This document shows, in pieces, positions 35,901 to 48,960 of a stretch of 64,000 bases of DNA. Within the stretch, counting starts at the first letter, position 1, and each line of letters begins with the position of its first letter. Where the stretch lies: contig KV748275.1 of NCBI GenBank assembly GCA_001692895.1, forward strand, positions 124,001-188,000, in the 5' to 3' direction. Origin of the DNA: Cenococcum geophilum 1.58 (taxonomy: Eukaryota > Ascomycota > Dothideomycetes > Gloniales > Gloniaceae). The notes under the pieces were generated by a model. That model worked only from the letters and a program-made list of their open reading frames with translations. It searched no databases and was not told where the DNA came from. Made by a program: the position numbers and the translations under genes.

Positions 35901-37750
35901 AAGATTCTAAGAAGTAATCCGGTAGCGCTAAGCCTTATTAGCAGCCTTATATTTGTTAAATAGAGGTATATAAGAGTGTAGATTATACTAATATAGATTA
36001 ATAGCGCTAAGTATAAAGAATAGAGACCCGCTCTTAATATTTTTAGTATAAGCCGTAAGCTTATTTCTCTTCTGCCTCTAGTAAGGTTTAGTGCCCTTAA
36101 GGTTCTATATATGCTATATAATCTTATTTAGCAACTAGCTACCCCTATTGCCATTTATAAGATTACTAAGCTTATTTAAAAACAGACTATTCTTATTTAA
36201 TTGGCTATAGAGGAAGCGGATGGCGTTAAGGGCTTACTCTCTTATAATCCGATTAAACACGTAGTAGCGAAATAAGGGGTGGCGGCTAAACTGACCGTCC
36301 TAATACTTAAGCATATACTTAGCGTACGCAGCTAGGGTAACCGTACGGCTTCGTAGTATATTAAAATTGGCTTTACTATAAGGAAATAGAGTAGGAAAGG
36401 CGCTACGCATAATAAAACTAGCTAATTACTTAGAGAGAGGTGTCTATTGTATAGTAGGAACCTCTAAGCCCGCTTATAGGTCTTATTAGTGTTAAACCTT
36501 ATAACCTAAAAGCTTTAATTTATTAAGGTTAGGTACTAGATTAGGAACTAAAGTATCCAATACATTATTATTAAATTTGCCGTCTAGTATATTACTGCTA
36601 AGCTTAGTAGGTAGAGGATTAACAGCAGGACGTTGTATAGGAGTAGTAGGGTAAGCCGTTGGGCTACTAGAATTAGACTCTAACTTATTAATATAAGGTA
36701 GCTAATCTAATATAGAGCTATTTTCGGGTAAGCTAGTAAGCTAGGTGCTATATATTTTAATATCGCAATAATTAGGATAATTAACCTTTAGAAAGTAAAG
36801 CCACTATACTATAGTAGAGCGCCTTATAATATACCGCTTAGTAAACCGCCAACTTAGGTATTTGCCACCCTTTACTACCGTAGGCCTTACGACTAGTATA
36901 TTAAGTTTAGTAGGTAGCTATGGCAGCTGCCTTTAGGTCTTTAGTATGTTTTAGCCAAAGTAGTAAATATGGCTAGTATAGCGATATTGCTAGCCGCGTA
37001 TATGTATAACTTGTAGATAAACGTATACGCGCGTAATTAGAAGCTCCTCTACCGCGGTAAGTATAGGTAGGAAGCTAGGAACAGGCCCCGGATTAAGCCC
37101 GTTGCTATTACTAAATAGGGAAAGAAGGGTTAGATTTTTAAGGCTATTGGCGTCCTTAATATAGGCTTTATATATACCTATATTGTTACCCTCTATAGCT
37201 AGGCCTATTTAGAACTACCGCTCCTTATAACGACTATATATCTCTATATATTTAGCCTGTAATATACTCCTAAACTTCTTAATTCGCTTCTAATTAATAG
37301 CTAAAACGGGTAGTAGTGTAGTTATAGCCGGAGCTTACTATAAGGGAGCTTGCCGTAAGGGAGCTTGCTGTAAGGAAGGTAATATTAATAGTAAAGTAGG
37401 TATTAGCGGTAGGGTAGGTATTGGCGGTAGGGTAGGTATAGAAGCTAGTTCTAGTAAGAACGCATTTAGGCTATCTAAAGTACCTTTTTTACTATATAGA
37501 GCTTTATCTATGGTATATAGCGGAGGAGTAGGTAAGTAAGCTTTACCTCACCAATTAAGAATGCAGTATTCCCGTTATATTGCCCTAATTATCTTCCGCC
37601 ATTAAGCCATTTTAGGGGTATCTTGGCTATTCTAGCCGCGAGGTAGGAAGGCGTTCTTAGTATTATTTTTAGGTGGAGCAGTTTACTAGCGCCTTATAGG
37701 ATGATTTTTAGTAGTAGAACCTAGCTTTATAAGAGCTCTCTACTTATTTA
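32905..37750 (-). pseudogene. Helitron Rep/helicase (RepHel), decayed
   Basis: The minus-strand frame runs N to C from about 37700 to 32905. A proline-rich N-terminal region (repeats PTLPPIPTLPLIPTL near 37400) is followed by GLNPGPVPSF (37096-37070) and TRVYVYLQVIHIRGQQYRY, typical of fungal Helitron N-termini. Rep-region landmarks are VKKCRFYFLR (about 35490-35465) and NYIGKYCSKEEK (about 35305-35265). The Pif1-type helicase has Walker A GEVGTGKLYL near 34285, Walker B region IGDFY.LPPIG near 33925-33890 and FAFTIYKSQG near 33180. Normal fungal RepHel proteins are about 1400-1700 residues, consistent with this span. Stops are nearly all TAG/TAA at Gln/Trp codons. Terminal TC...CTRR ends could not be fixed. 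Confidence 0.85.
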
Positions 37751-37845
37751 AATTATATTTAGAGATCTAGAAAAGTAAGTAAAAGTAAAAGTAATATATA
37801 GGGAAGACGCGCCTTTAACTACCATAACTAATATAGCTTTAAAAG

Positions 37846-37985
37846 CTTTTTTTATTTTTTTTAAATTTTTTTTATCTATTATATTATACTACGTACAATA
37901 CTGCGCATGCAGCCTCTAGGCTATGGCGCTATAGTCCTATATACATAAATCCTTCTAAGGCAGCTTAACATGCACTAGTAACTAA
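37846..37985 (-). mobile_element. LINE 3'-end fragment (dead-on-arrival copy)
   Basis: A T-rich run is followed by about 115 bp matching 23121-23235 (CTACGTACAATACTRCGC, CTATGGCGCTATAG, GGCAGCTTAACATG). Similarity stops at 37985, so this is a severely 5'-truncated copy of the same LINE inserted on the minus strand. No clear target-site duplication was identified. Confidence 0.65.
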
Positions 37986-38033
37986 GTGGATACTCCGGCC
38001 TAGTTTTAAAATGCTAGGGGAGCTCTAGCTACT

Positions 38034-38164
38034 AGTGTTTTTTTTACTCTAGTATTTTGCTTACTAATATTTAGTTTTATACTAAGGAAATTCGCACTAA
38101 GGAAATCCTAGCTCTTTTATCTATTTCTGCCGTATTTTACTATTTCTAGAGTAAAAAAAGCGCT
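38034..38164. mobile_element. MITE-like element with 19-bp inverted termini
   Basis: AGTGTTTTTTTTACTCTAG at 38034-38052 is the reverse complement of CTAGAGTAAAAAAAGCGCT at 38146-38164 at 17 of 19 positions; the two mismatches are C/T. The 131-bp unit has no coding capacity. A flanking duplication is not clear. Confidence 0.5.
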
Positions 38165-38628
38165 CTAAAAGGTAGATTGTAAGACTGTTTTGCGTATAAG
38201 AACTAAAGGCGCATATAGTTTGCCAGCTTAAAGACAACTACCAGTTATTCCTATACAACTTTTTATCCTATACCCTATTTCTCCTCCTTACTAAAGAAAA
38301 GGGTAGGGAATTAGTAATTAGTAGGTACTCTCCCTAAAAGTAACCTACTAATTTTAGATTTACGTTTTAGAACACGGGTATTTTATAAAGGCGAACCTTG
38401 TTATATAAACCTACTCCTATAGGAAAATTTTTACGAGGTTGTCTGTATAGGGTATAAACACTAATTCGCCTATATACTTTATATTTTACGTACTAAAGTA
38501 ATATAGGCCAGCCCCCCTCTCCTCTCCCCCCCGCCATAGCTACCCTATTTACGCATCTGCGGTATGCCTATAGTGCGGTATTATATAGTATATTATAGCG
38601 GTAGTGGTAGTAGTAGTAGTTACGGTTA
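38165..38628. other. Gene-free stretch before hairpin array
   Basis: No coding frame or repeat is recognised apart from C-rich CCCCCCTCTCCTCTCCCCCC near 38513 and a GTAGTAGTAGTAG run near 38605. Confidence 0.4.
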
Positions 38629-39002
38629 TAGTAGAGGTTATCTATAACCTAATAGCTGTAGATAGGTTACAAAGGTCGTCTATAGCTTAATAGCTATAGA
38701 TAGGTTATAGTAGAGGTCGTCTACAGCCTAATAGCTGTAGATAGGTTGCGGAGGTTATCTATAGCTTAATAGCTATAGATAGGTTGTAGAGGTTATCTAT
38801 AGCTTAATGGCTATAGATAGGTTATAGTAGTAGTAGAGGTTATCTGCAGCCTAATAGCTATAGATAGGTTGTGGAGGTCGTCTATAGCTTAATAACTGTA
38901 GATAGGTTATAGTAGAGGTTGTCTGTAGCCTAATGGCTGTAGATAGGTTGTGGAGGTTATCTATAGCTTAATAGCTGTAGATAGGTTGTAGTGGAGGTTG
39001 TA
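38629..39002. repeat. Tandem array of nine hairpin-forming units
   Basis: Nine units of about 38-46 bp follow the pattern GAGGTYRTCTATAGC-YTAAT-AGCTATAGATAGGTT. Each unit holds an inverted repeat (ATCTATAGCT / AGCTATAGAT in the most regular copies, with a 4-nt TAAT loop). Variants such as CTACAGC...GCTGTAG keep pairing. Flanking GTAGTAGTAG expansion differs between units. No protein is evident. Confidence 0.85.
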
Positions 39003-41139
39003 ATGTGTCTGGTATTTGGCGTTTAGTAACGTATTCGTAAGGGCTATATAACTAGGGGCGCCCTAGCGACGACGACGGAGGAGTGAAGGGGGAGACAACG
39101 ACTAAAAGCTTTTTTAAAGGGCCGTCTTTAATAAAGTTAAGGCGGGGCTTATGGATATAGCACTTGCTGCACTTAATTATAGTAAGATCTGCTATATTTA
39201 CTATATATATAGTAGTATTAATAGAGGTTAATATAAAGGAACGTGCTAAGATATTTTGATGTTTATAATATTTTAATATTCGTTACATAAATTCTGCCGT
39301 AACTTACCGCGCGTGCTTTTTTTTCTAACTAATTAGAAGTCTACTTTCCAATTAATTAGAAGCTAGCTTAGCGGGGTTTAAATTCTAGGACCTAAAAATA
39401 TAGACTACTCGTACCTTAAGTCAATAATTAAATCTAATCGCGATAAGATTTAATTGTTAAGACCCCTATTTGCAATCTGCTCCTTAATTATTAGGACTTT
39501 AGCTATTTTAGTGCTAGAGTATAAGCTAACGTCTAATACTCTTGTTAGTGGCTTTAACACCATTCCGACCTACCCACTTAGCGATGTAGCTGCTACTATT
39601 AAAGAGTTATAAACCCGATTCTTTCCCTACCTACTTACGAGTATAGGACTTCTTATGGCTCGCGTATAATTAATAAGCTAAAACTATCTCCTCCTATTTA
39701 CGAAAATGGAACGCCTTATTTAGAGGCCCTTAGAAACCTTAAGGCATAAGACTATAAAATTTAAATAATAATAACGCTATAGATGGCTGAAGGAATGCTA
39801 GATTTAAATCTAAAAGCTTATAGGATAAGATATATAAGTTAAATAACCTAGATATTTTATATAGTTCTAAATAAATTCTACCTTATATTTTAAAATATTA
39901 AAGTTATATATTCTTATTCTCTATTTACCTTCCTTTTAAAGTAGCCTAGTGTTAGAACTTAGACCAATCTAGATATCTCTATAGATTAATTAGTTTAACT
40001 TACCTTAAGTTAATTTCACGGCGCTTCTTCTTATTTCTTTTTAAATATCTCCTTATCTTAAATCTGGGCCATATATACTAAGGCTAACTAAGTTAATAAA
40101 TTCTTATTTTAGGCATTAGAATGATCCCCTTTTGCTATACCTAATAAGGAAACTAAATATATTTCGCCTATACTATAGCCCACTTTTAGTCTATAAGAAT
40201 TCCTATACGCAACCGCATTCTCAGCTTATATTAATGCTTTTAAGTATATTTAATTCGGTCGCCACTTTAGCTAAAATATTTAAATAGAGATAATAGCTCT
40301 TAACTGCGCTAGGATTTAACTTATACGCTAGACCTAAGTAGTAGATATTTACGGAGACTAAACCCTAGAGCAAATTGGGTTAATAGTAGTTAAGATTTAA
40401 ATTATAAAAAGATACTTTCCTCTAGATTATGGTTCTCTTTTTAGACGCCAAAAGGATATTAAGAAGTATAGGCTAAAACCTAATAATGGAGCCCCTAATA
40501 TAGACGCCGGCTTAATCATTTTGGAGAATAAAATATAAGAGATAGCAGTTAGGAGGTAAAAGGGTAGTAATATCTTATAGAAAGCTAGTTGGGCTATATA
40601 TTATAGGTTTAGGCTTAAGGAGTTGATTTTAAGTATTATATCACTTATTAACGTAATTAAGAAGCTTACCTTTATACCGCGACATATATACTAACTAGTA
40701 CTTAATAGTAAATATAGCTTTTAAATTAAGTTAAAGTATAAACTAGCGTAGTTTTTAATAAGTGAAATTCTAGCTAATAAAATATTGGCATTTGCTAATA
40801 TTCGCAGTGTCAATATTTAAATATTGGCAATAATTTAGATAAAATTATTATAATAGAAATATACTTATTTTAGAATAAAGATTATATAAATTATTAGCAT
40901 AGATTAGCAGTTTTATAATATATTCTGGCGTATAGAAGTATTTATATATTATAAAATATCTTAGTACGCGCTCCCCTACTAAAATTAAATATTAACTACC
41001 CCTAATTATACTATAACTATACGTAATTAAAGCTCTATATCTCTAATATAGCCTCTTTACTCTGCTATCTATATTATCTATAAGTAGCTAGTTATATAAT
41101 AGCTTTATAGTAGTATAGTAAAAGGGTAGTTAGATTTTT
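39003..41139. other. AT-rich stretch without recognised genes
   Basis: Both strands were read and I find no motif I can name. A coding-like patch on the plus strand near 39590-39760 is too short to assign. A block near 40740-40810 (ACTAGCGTAGTTTTTAAT followed by AATATTGGC repeats) recurs inverted near 42400-42515. Confidence 0.4.
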
Positions 41140-42175
41140 TGCGACCGTAAAGCTCTATAAAAGCTCTATATAAAGCTCTACTTAAAGCTCTACTTAGAGC
41201 TCTACTTAAAGCTCTACTTAAAGTCCTATATAGAGCTCTAAAGTTTTACTAATACGCAGCACTAATATACTAAAAAGGTTCTATAATCGGCCATACAAAC
41301 GCCTATATAATTAGTTGCTATACAATTGTCTCTATAAACGGCTCTATAAATATTACACGATTGCCTATATAAACGCCTATATAATTAATCGATTAATTAA
41401 TTAATTACCTATGTAAACGCCCGTACGAACGCCTATACAATTAATTAATTAAACGTCTATATAATTGCCTATATAATCGTCTATACGAATATCTCTATAA
41501 ATATCTACACAAACGCCTACACGAATTCCTATATAAAGCTCTGCTTAAAGCTCTATATAAAGCCCTTTATAAGGCCTTTAAAAATAAGCCTAAATATAAG
41601 GTCTATATAGAGAAGCTCTATTAAAGCTCTACTTAAAGCTCTAACTAAGCTCTTCTTAAAGCTCTACTCGAAACTCTACGTAAAGCTCTATTAAAACTCT
41701 ACTTAAAGCTCTATTAAAGCTCTGCTTAAAGCTTTATACAAAGCTCTACTTAAAGCCCTATTAAAGCTTTGCTTAAGGCTCTATATAAGGCTCTACTTAA
41801 AGCCCTATTAAAGCTCCACTTAAAGCTTCACTTAAAGCTCTGCTTAAAACTCTACTTAAAGCTCTATTTAAAGCTCTACTTAAAGCTCTATTAAGGCTCT
41901 ATATAAAGCTCTACTTAAGCTCTACTTAAAAGCTCTATATAATACTCCACTCTAAGCTTTACTAATACGCAGCACTAATATACTAGAAAGACTCTATAAT
42001 TAATTAATTTATTAATTAATTGCCTACATAAACACCTATATAAACGTCTGCATATCTAAATATCTATATATTTACACACCTATACGCTATATATAGTTCT
42101 ATATAAAGCTCTACGCGAATCTCTATATAAAGCTCTACTAGACCTCTATATAAGGCTCTACCTAAAGCTTATACC
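41140..42175. repeat. Simple arrays of AAAGCTCTACTT-like units
   Basis: Dozens of imperfect 10-16 bp units (AAAGCTCTACTT, AAAGCTCTATTA, AAAGCTCTATAT) occupy 41150-41235, 41535-41955 and 42100-42170. They are separated by a second family of ACGCCTATACAATTAATT-like units. The marker ACGCAGCACTAATATACTA occurs near 41254 and 41962, about 710 bp apart, so the field is itself partly duplicated. Confidence 0.8.
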
Positions 42176-43387
42176 CTACTACGCAGCATAATAGAGGGAT
42201 AGGATTTATAAAGTAAATCCCTACTAACTAGTATCTATAGGTTAAAAGTCTTCTTTTACTAGCAGTTTAATAACTCCTTTATATTAAGAGAGTCTAATAT
42301 AGGTATAAAAAGGAATAAGTCTGCTTTAGAAGCCATAATATTTAATAATTTATCCGTATAATATTGCAGTTAAAATTTTATAATAGGGTGCTAAGAAGAT
42401 CTATAAATATTGTAAATATAGCCAATACTCGCCAATACTTACTAATATTAATTAGTAACAATATTAATCAATCTAATTAGCAATATTAATATTAAAAACC
42501 ACGCTAGTATAAATATAATATAGCTACTATATAACCTAAAAATATCTAGCGTATATTCCTTATATATATTTAGTAGGGATGGTAAGCTAAGTATAGGGTA
42601 CGCTAGTCTTAAGGTTCTTAGAAGACAAGTTACCTAGAGCTTTAAGGCTTAGCTATCTACGCTTTTAATATATAAAAAGAGTAGGGATTAATTCTTATTG
42701 AATATATTTAGAGTAAAGAGAACGTCTAATAACTATTTTTTAATCTAAATCTCTTTCACATAAGCCCAACTTTAAATTACTATTATTTTGTATTTTTTAC
42801 GCACGGGCGTAAACCTTATAAATTACACTTATAACTGCCTTTTAAGACCTTTAGCTTATATACCAAAACAAGTCTATACTAGAGTACTTTATAGAAAATC
42901 CTATCTCTTCTAAAATAGTTTAGTGCCTTATAAAAGCTACTAGTTAGGTTATCTAATATAATGAGAACTTATCTAAAGATGCTATACCGAGCCTTAAGAA
43001 CTATATTGCTAGTATTGCTCGTTAGTCTTAAGTTTAAACCTTAACGCTTATAAGTACCTTAGTTTACCTTATATAGCTTTAAGATCGACTCCTAGATAAG
43101 GTAAGAGGGAGGCTCTTTACGCTTTATCGTATCTTCTTAGCGGCTTTAATTATTATAGTAAAGTACCTCAATAACTTATCGCTTAAGAATAAACATTAGA
43201 TACGGTATGCTACTATTTAAGGCTATCCTAAATTCGAATTCTCTATCTCTAATATCAATCTAATAAAGAATTAGATGCTTTTTCTCCTTAAATAGGATCT
43301 TTAAATTTGAGATAAGGACCTATATTATTATCTAGAACTATTTCTTACCCTAATTTATTAGCGCTAGCTAATATTTTCAAAAGAAGT
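42176..43387. other. AT-rich stretch without recognised genes
   Basis: No confident coding frame is seen. It contains the inverted partner of the 40740 block near 42400-42515 (CCAATACTCGCCAATACTT, CAATATTAAT repeats, ACCACGCTAGTA). It ends at GAAGT (43383-43387), the TSD of copia copy B. Confidence 0.4.
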
Positions 43388-43574
43388 TGTTGGGAATGAG
43401 GCAACTTGCCGTCACGTAAGGCAACTTGCCGTTACGTGCCGTTGTGGCACTAGCGCGGTGAGGAACCTTAAGTTCTTTACCTTCCCCTATCTAATATAAT
43501 AAGCTTTATTAACCAATATTACTATAACCCTACTTAAGTAGTTATTATTAGTAAGTTACCCTATGTAACTAACA
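43388..43574 (+). repeat. 5' LTR of copia copy B (two-unit variant)
   Basis: It contains two GGCAACTTGCCGTYACGT units, then GTGGCACTAGCGCGGTGAGG and AACCTTAAGTTCTTTACC. It is shorter than the 3' LTR because two units are absent. Confidence 0.93.
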
Positions 43575-43671
43575 CTAATCAGTAGTTAAATATACAGTCA
43601 ACTATAGAGCAGCTAGGTTTTTGAATAGAAGAGATAGTCTTATATAGGGGTGCTATATACGCTTATATAGA

Positions 43672-45400
43672 ATGGATCCCGGCGATACTATACTACCTTA
43701 GACTTGCGGAAAACTAGTAATAGAAGTATTATTAAGTACTAGGAGATACTAAGTTGCGTCTATTACGCAGAATAATTACATTTACGAAGATTTAGTTAAG
43801 TACTCTAGGTTAGAAGTGTTACTAAACCTAAGGTCCTAAATTAACGTCCGAAACGCGTTAAATAACATCTTAAATTGCTTACCTTTTAATAGCAAACCTA
43901 CGAGATTCTATAAAACCGAAAACCCTACTTACCTTTAACGTACGACACCCCGTCAATTTTATACTAATTATGGCGTTAACCTACCTAAAGAAGTATGAGA
44001 AGGATATTAACCTGGAGATATGGTATAAAGATATCGACCCTATAAATGCTAAATAATAGGACCTAAACGGATTCTTACTATACTATATGGTATACTATAA
44101 AGACAGCGAATATAATAACACTATGCTTTGGTATTGCATAAAGGAGGACTTTATTGGATAGATAAAGGAAACATAGGCTCTTGCGATAAAGGTTATTGTA
44201 TAAGACTTCTATAACTTCCTTTAGGAGAATAGAGTATTTATCCCTATGGATGGGGGCGCTATTAGAGATAATATTTAGGAGCATGTTATTAACGTAAAAG
44301 AAGAGTATAAATGAACTCTATAAGAAATTAAGCACTAACTACGCACTATAAGGAAGCTTAACTTATGATAGAATCCAAATGATACACTAATAGAGATACG
44401 TTTTAATTCTATTGCTCTAGAGCAAGCGCAAGACCCCCTTACTTCGCGATTTAATAACCTTTAAACTCTACCAGAGTAAGACTAGGTACTACGCCGTGTT
44501 CCATTGGGCTCTATATCTCTACTACAGCCTATAAAGCAATCCCTACCTTAATCTCTAATACAATTTTAATGTGGCCTAATACTGCTTAAAGGCACCTTAA
44601 AGATGCTTACAGAGCTTACGAAGCTCTATTCGGACTAGGAGAAGAGGTTTAGTAGGGAACTGTATAATATCCTTAATTTAAAGCTGCGTATCTTCTACGA
44701 CTATTACTAGAAGGTTGGACTAGAACCTAACTAATATTATAACGCCTATTCCGTTATACTTAAGGGCCGCGCCAGTACTTTCTATTATAATCGTCTGGTA
44801 GGAAAAGGATATAATTTTAACTGAATAATATATAAGACAAGATACCACTTTAAAATAGAAGAGAATAAGCAGTAGTATATATTAGAGTAGAGAGAGACTA
44901 CCTTTTTAAAAATTATTGCTACAAACCTAGGTGTCTCTCAGCTTGATTATCTTTAAAAGCTCTTTAATTAACTTTAGACGATTTAGCGTGGTTTATCCAA
45001 ATTATATTAAGAGGACTTTAGCCTATATAATTAAGTTATTAGCGTATGCTAAGGTGTTAAAGAATACAACCTTACTTTCTTTAATCCTATAAATACTTAT
45101 AAAGGAGTATATGCTTAATTAAGATCCTCTATTAGTACAGCTCTACGCTCTTAAGAAGTATAGCAATTTAACACCTAACCCTAACCTACTTTAATTAACC
45201 CGACTGACTAATACGATTATAACTGGACCGATTAAACATATAGTGGCCGCGGTAGGGGATACGGTAGAGGGTATAATTAACGTTAACTATAAGGTAATTA
45301 TAGAGGTTCATTTCGGAGCGATTATTAGAAGAAGTACTACGTTTATAAGAAGCCAAATTGCTAGTTAACCAGGCACCCCCTTAATAGATAAAAGGAGGCA
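43672..45400 (+). pseudogene. Copia B gag (decayed)
   Basis: An ATG at 43672 begins MDPGDTILP, but the main Gag frame becomes legible from about 44100 (FIG.IKET.ALAIKVIV, PMDGGAIRDNI). It runs through FSRELYNILNLKLRIFYDYY near 44660, ending in GRGRGYGRGYN near 45250 and a zinc knuckle YYVYKKPNC.LTRHP at about 45337-45380, where CYVCxxxxCWSTRHP is expected. Stops are at Gln/Trp/Arg codons. The start choice is tentative. Confidence 0.75.
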
Positions 45401-48400
45401 TATAATAAGTTCCGCTAGAGCGCACAAAACGTTAAAAATTATAAGGCTACTATGGCCTACTTTTAAAGCTTTCTGGTTTAATATAAAGGTATAGAAGATC
45501 TTAAGGGTGAGGTTAACGAGGCCGAATAGCTCCTTATGGATATAGAAATTAAGGACTACTCCTCCGACCAATACTTTACTAAGTATAGTAAGGTAAATGG
45601 CATATAAACCATCGCTATCCTTAATAACTAATCTACGCTCCATTCCGTTATAAAGTTAGATATCTTTAATAAGCCAAAGGAAAGTTCCGCGTTCTCCTTT
45701 AACGATAGATACTTGGCGAATGTCTTCTATAGTATTATGCCAGATACTAAAGCCGCAGGAGTATCTATAGTAGGAGAACCTTAAGTTCGAGCCCTTTAGC
45801 AGCTTAATAGATCTATTTAGATCAACTAATTAACGGTAGGCTAATATATAATCCGCTTTAGCAAGGGTACTATAATCTCTCTTAGTATAATTAAGGTCTA
45901 AACCCTATTAGGATGTATCACTTTCCACGTTATTCCCGCGAATACCCCGTTCCTATTCTGCATCCAAGATATAGATAGATTGGGCGTTAAGCTTAATAAC
46001 CTTAAGAATATGCTTGTCTAGGGAGATAATCGGGTGCCCGTTGTACGTAAGTAGGGTTACCCTTGGTTACTCCTTTAACAGCGAGAAAAGAGCGTTACTT
46101 AGAGCTATTTAACCGAGTTAGAGCTACGCCAACTATATTATCGTTTTAGTTACCCATCCGTCCACTAACTACTTAGGGTCCTTTAGCGAGCAGGTTATAA
46201 GGTTAAGGTTAAGATAATTAAGCATCTTATAAAGTACTGCTATTACTATTAAATAAACTAGAAGTCCCCTAGCCGATTTAAGTTTACCCTTAAAGATAAC
46301 TACGACTTTAACTTCTATATTATTATTAATATTATATATCTTAGTGGCAAGCCAGTACTCTAAGTTATTGACTTCTTAACCTCCTTTTAAGCCGCACGTT
46401 TCCTAAGGGATATATCAGCTAGGAACGCATAGGATACTCTTTAATTATACTGGATTAATATCTACCTAGGACCCCCTAACTAAGTTATTTATAACGTAGG
46501 AAGGAACTTCTTATTTATAGAGTTTTAGTAATAAGTAAAGGCAATAGCAATTAAGGTTAAGGAAGTCCCTATTAAGGCACATAATAGCGTTAGAAAAGTA
46601 GAACGATACTATACGCTATTGCGCTAAGCATATAAGATTATTTCTTTAGAACTAGAGGACGCTAGCGAAGAGCTTATCTTATAGATAGCTATTAAGGCTA
46701 TTAACAATTCCGCTAGTCCAGATGGACTCGTACCCACATTACTAGTCTTTAGCGCTTACCCTTAAATAACTAATAATTCTCCACTATCTCCCTCTATTGT
46801 ATAACGAGCTGAGGCTATTCGCAAGGTAACGAAAGAGGTGCGATATATCTACGCTACGCGCTAGGTTAACAACGTACTAGGAATAAGAAATGGCCCAAAT
46901 ACCTTAACTACGCTTAATTTGCCTCTCTAATCTAAAGTATAGGTATAGTGTAAGAAGGGAGGATAGTTAGGGCCATATAAACTTATTGTAAGCGATAGTT
47001 AAACTTATACTCTTTAAATGCCCTATAGACCCACTTAATTCCATTTAACTGTTATTAAGCCCTACTATAGGAATAATAGTTATAAGCCTTTATAGGATAC
47101 CCTAGAGGATTCCCTAAAGGATGCCTTAGAGGATACCTTAGAGGAGAACTATAATTAACGTGCTCTAGAAGGAGACTATAATTCTAATATAATTACAGCA
47201 GATGTACCGCAACTACGACGCGGTAGAGGTCGCCTAAAAGGATTATAAAATTGCTAACACCTTATTAATTTTAAAGAGCAATTTGTTACCACTATTAAGA
47301 GTAAAGACGAGTTATTAATGGCCTTTATAACAGCTAAAGAGAAGGCTAACTTTAAGCTCGCAAAACAGCTCTAAAAGGAAGGCCGTATTATAACCCTAGG
47401 AGCTCCTTTTTAAGTATCTGATAAACAAGAGATCGACGGTCTTATTTTAAGAGGAGTCTTTAAATTTAAGAAGTACGACCCTACTAAGTTTAATAGAGTT
47501 CGCATCTTTAAGTTAAGAATAGTTAATAAGATTAAGGGTAAAGCTACTAACGCCCTATTTAAGAAATCAAGGCTTGTTATCTAAGGTTACAACAATAATA
47601 GTAAGGAGGTAATTCTTACGTAATCCCCTATAATTTAATGAGCTAGTTAGCAAGTTATTGTTATACTAGCTCCCTCCTTAATAAAGAACGGAATGGCAGT
47701 TTATTTATAAGATATCACTTAAGCCTACACCTAATTAGAGATGTACCTTTAGCGCTTAATATTAGCATATCTTCTAGAACAAATTCGCCACTAATATCCC
47801 AAAGATATAATTATAGTTATTCTTAAGCCATTATACGGAATCGTAGAGGCAGGAACCTATTAGTAAGCTACCTACAGCAAGCACTATAAGGAGAAGCTTT
47901 TAATAACTACTTCTATATTTAATCCCTGCTTCCTTATTATAACTACAGGAACCCTATTTAGAATTGTTGGTATATAAACTAATAATATAATTATCTTAGG
48001 AGACAACTAATTCTTAGCTCTTAAAGAAGACGAGCTAGTAAAGGCAAATCTTATAGCGAAGCTAAAGGAAAGACTTAGTTTAATAACACTATTGCTTTTT
48101 AATAGATGCATCCTCTCCCTAAATAAGGATTCTATTACTTTACGCCAGAAGGGTTAAGGTAAAAAGATTAATGTTATTAACGTTAATTCTCTAAAGTAAG
48201 GATATGTAGAGCAACGCGCTCGCGGAGCTTATATTACTTCTATCTATTAACCTAAGGCTTCCTTTAATCTCTCTATTGCCGCTTAATACTAGGAACCAAC
48301 TAAGGATAACGTTCTTGCCCTAAATAAGCGTCTTTCCTAGCAAATAAACTATCTTAATTAAGGACTACTCTACGTACCTATTAATCTTCCCACCGCTAAG

Positions 48401-48960
48401 CTCTTCGTGTTTATTAATAGGTCATTTATAAATAATAAAGATTTTAGCTCCCAGCTAGGATATAAAATTATTATCGCAGACGAATCTACCGGAGAAAATA
48501 ACTTCACGATCTACGGCAATCTTATTTATTAGAGCTTAACTAAAAGTAAGCGCGTTACTTAAAGCGTTCTAGCGTTAAAGATATATAAAATAGTTGGCAG
48601 AGTTAATATAGCAATTGCAATTAGAACTACCTTAAAGATAATTATAGATTAACTTAAACTTCCCGTTATCCCTATAATCGTATATACTAACTTATATTCC
48701 CTTTATAAGTGTTTAGTTAAGCTTAGTACTACAAAGGAGAAGCGCCTTATAATTAATATTATAGCACTATAGCAATCTTATAAGCGTTAAGAACTCTTTA
48801 AGATTTAATAGATTAATAGCTAAGATAACCCGGTAAATGTGATAATAAAGGTAAACCTAAACAAGGCGCTAGAGACGTTCGTTAATATAAATACTCTATA
48901 TATATAAGTTAAAGGTTAGGTTAAGAGGGAGTAGAAGATGCGGCGAAGGCCGCTAAGGCG
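45400..48960 (+). pseudogene. Copia B pol (protease, integrase, RT, RNase H), decayed
   Basis: The order is copia-type, with integrase before RT. The pre-integrase region reads LNNLKNMLVQGDNRVPVV near 45990-46045. The integrase core is near 46290-46520 (YLSGKPVLQVIDFLTSFQAA). The RT shows LYGIVEAGTY..ATYSKHYK near 47829-47900 and the catalytic TDD replaced by TNN at 47978-47986. RNase H reads VYTNLYSLYKCLVKLSTTKE near 48690-48740. The frame extends into the hairpin module at 48947. Almost all stops are TAG/TAA from Gln/Trp. Open minus-strand frames at 44078-44284 and 45365-45643 are shadows. Confidence 0.85.

Noticed and set aside
41140..42175. Possible CRISPR-like array
   Set aside because: The units are short, contiguous and degenerate, with no constant repeat separated by unique spacers, and the context is eukaryotic.
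40740..42515. Terminal inverted repeats of a 1.8-kb DNA transposon
   Set aside because: The inverted similarity is limited to one ACTAGCGTRGTTTTTAAT block and AATATTGGC-rich sequence; no transposase or target duplication supports an element.
45365..45643. 92-codon minus-strand frame
   Set aside because: It is antisense to the readable copia B gag/pol frame.
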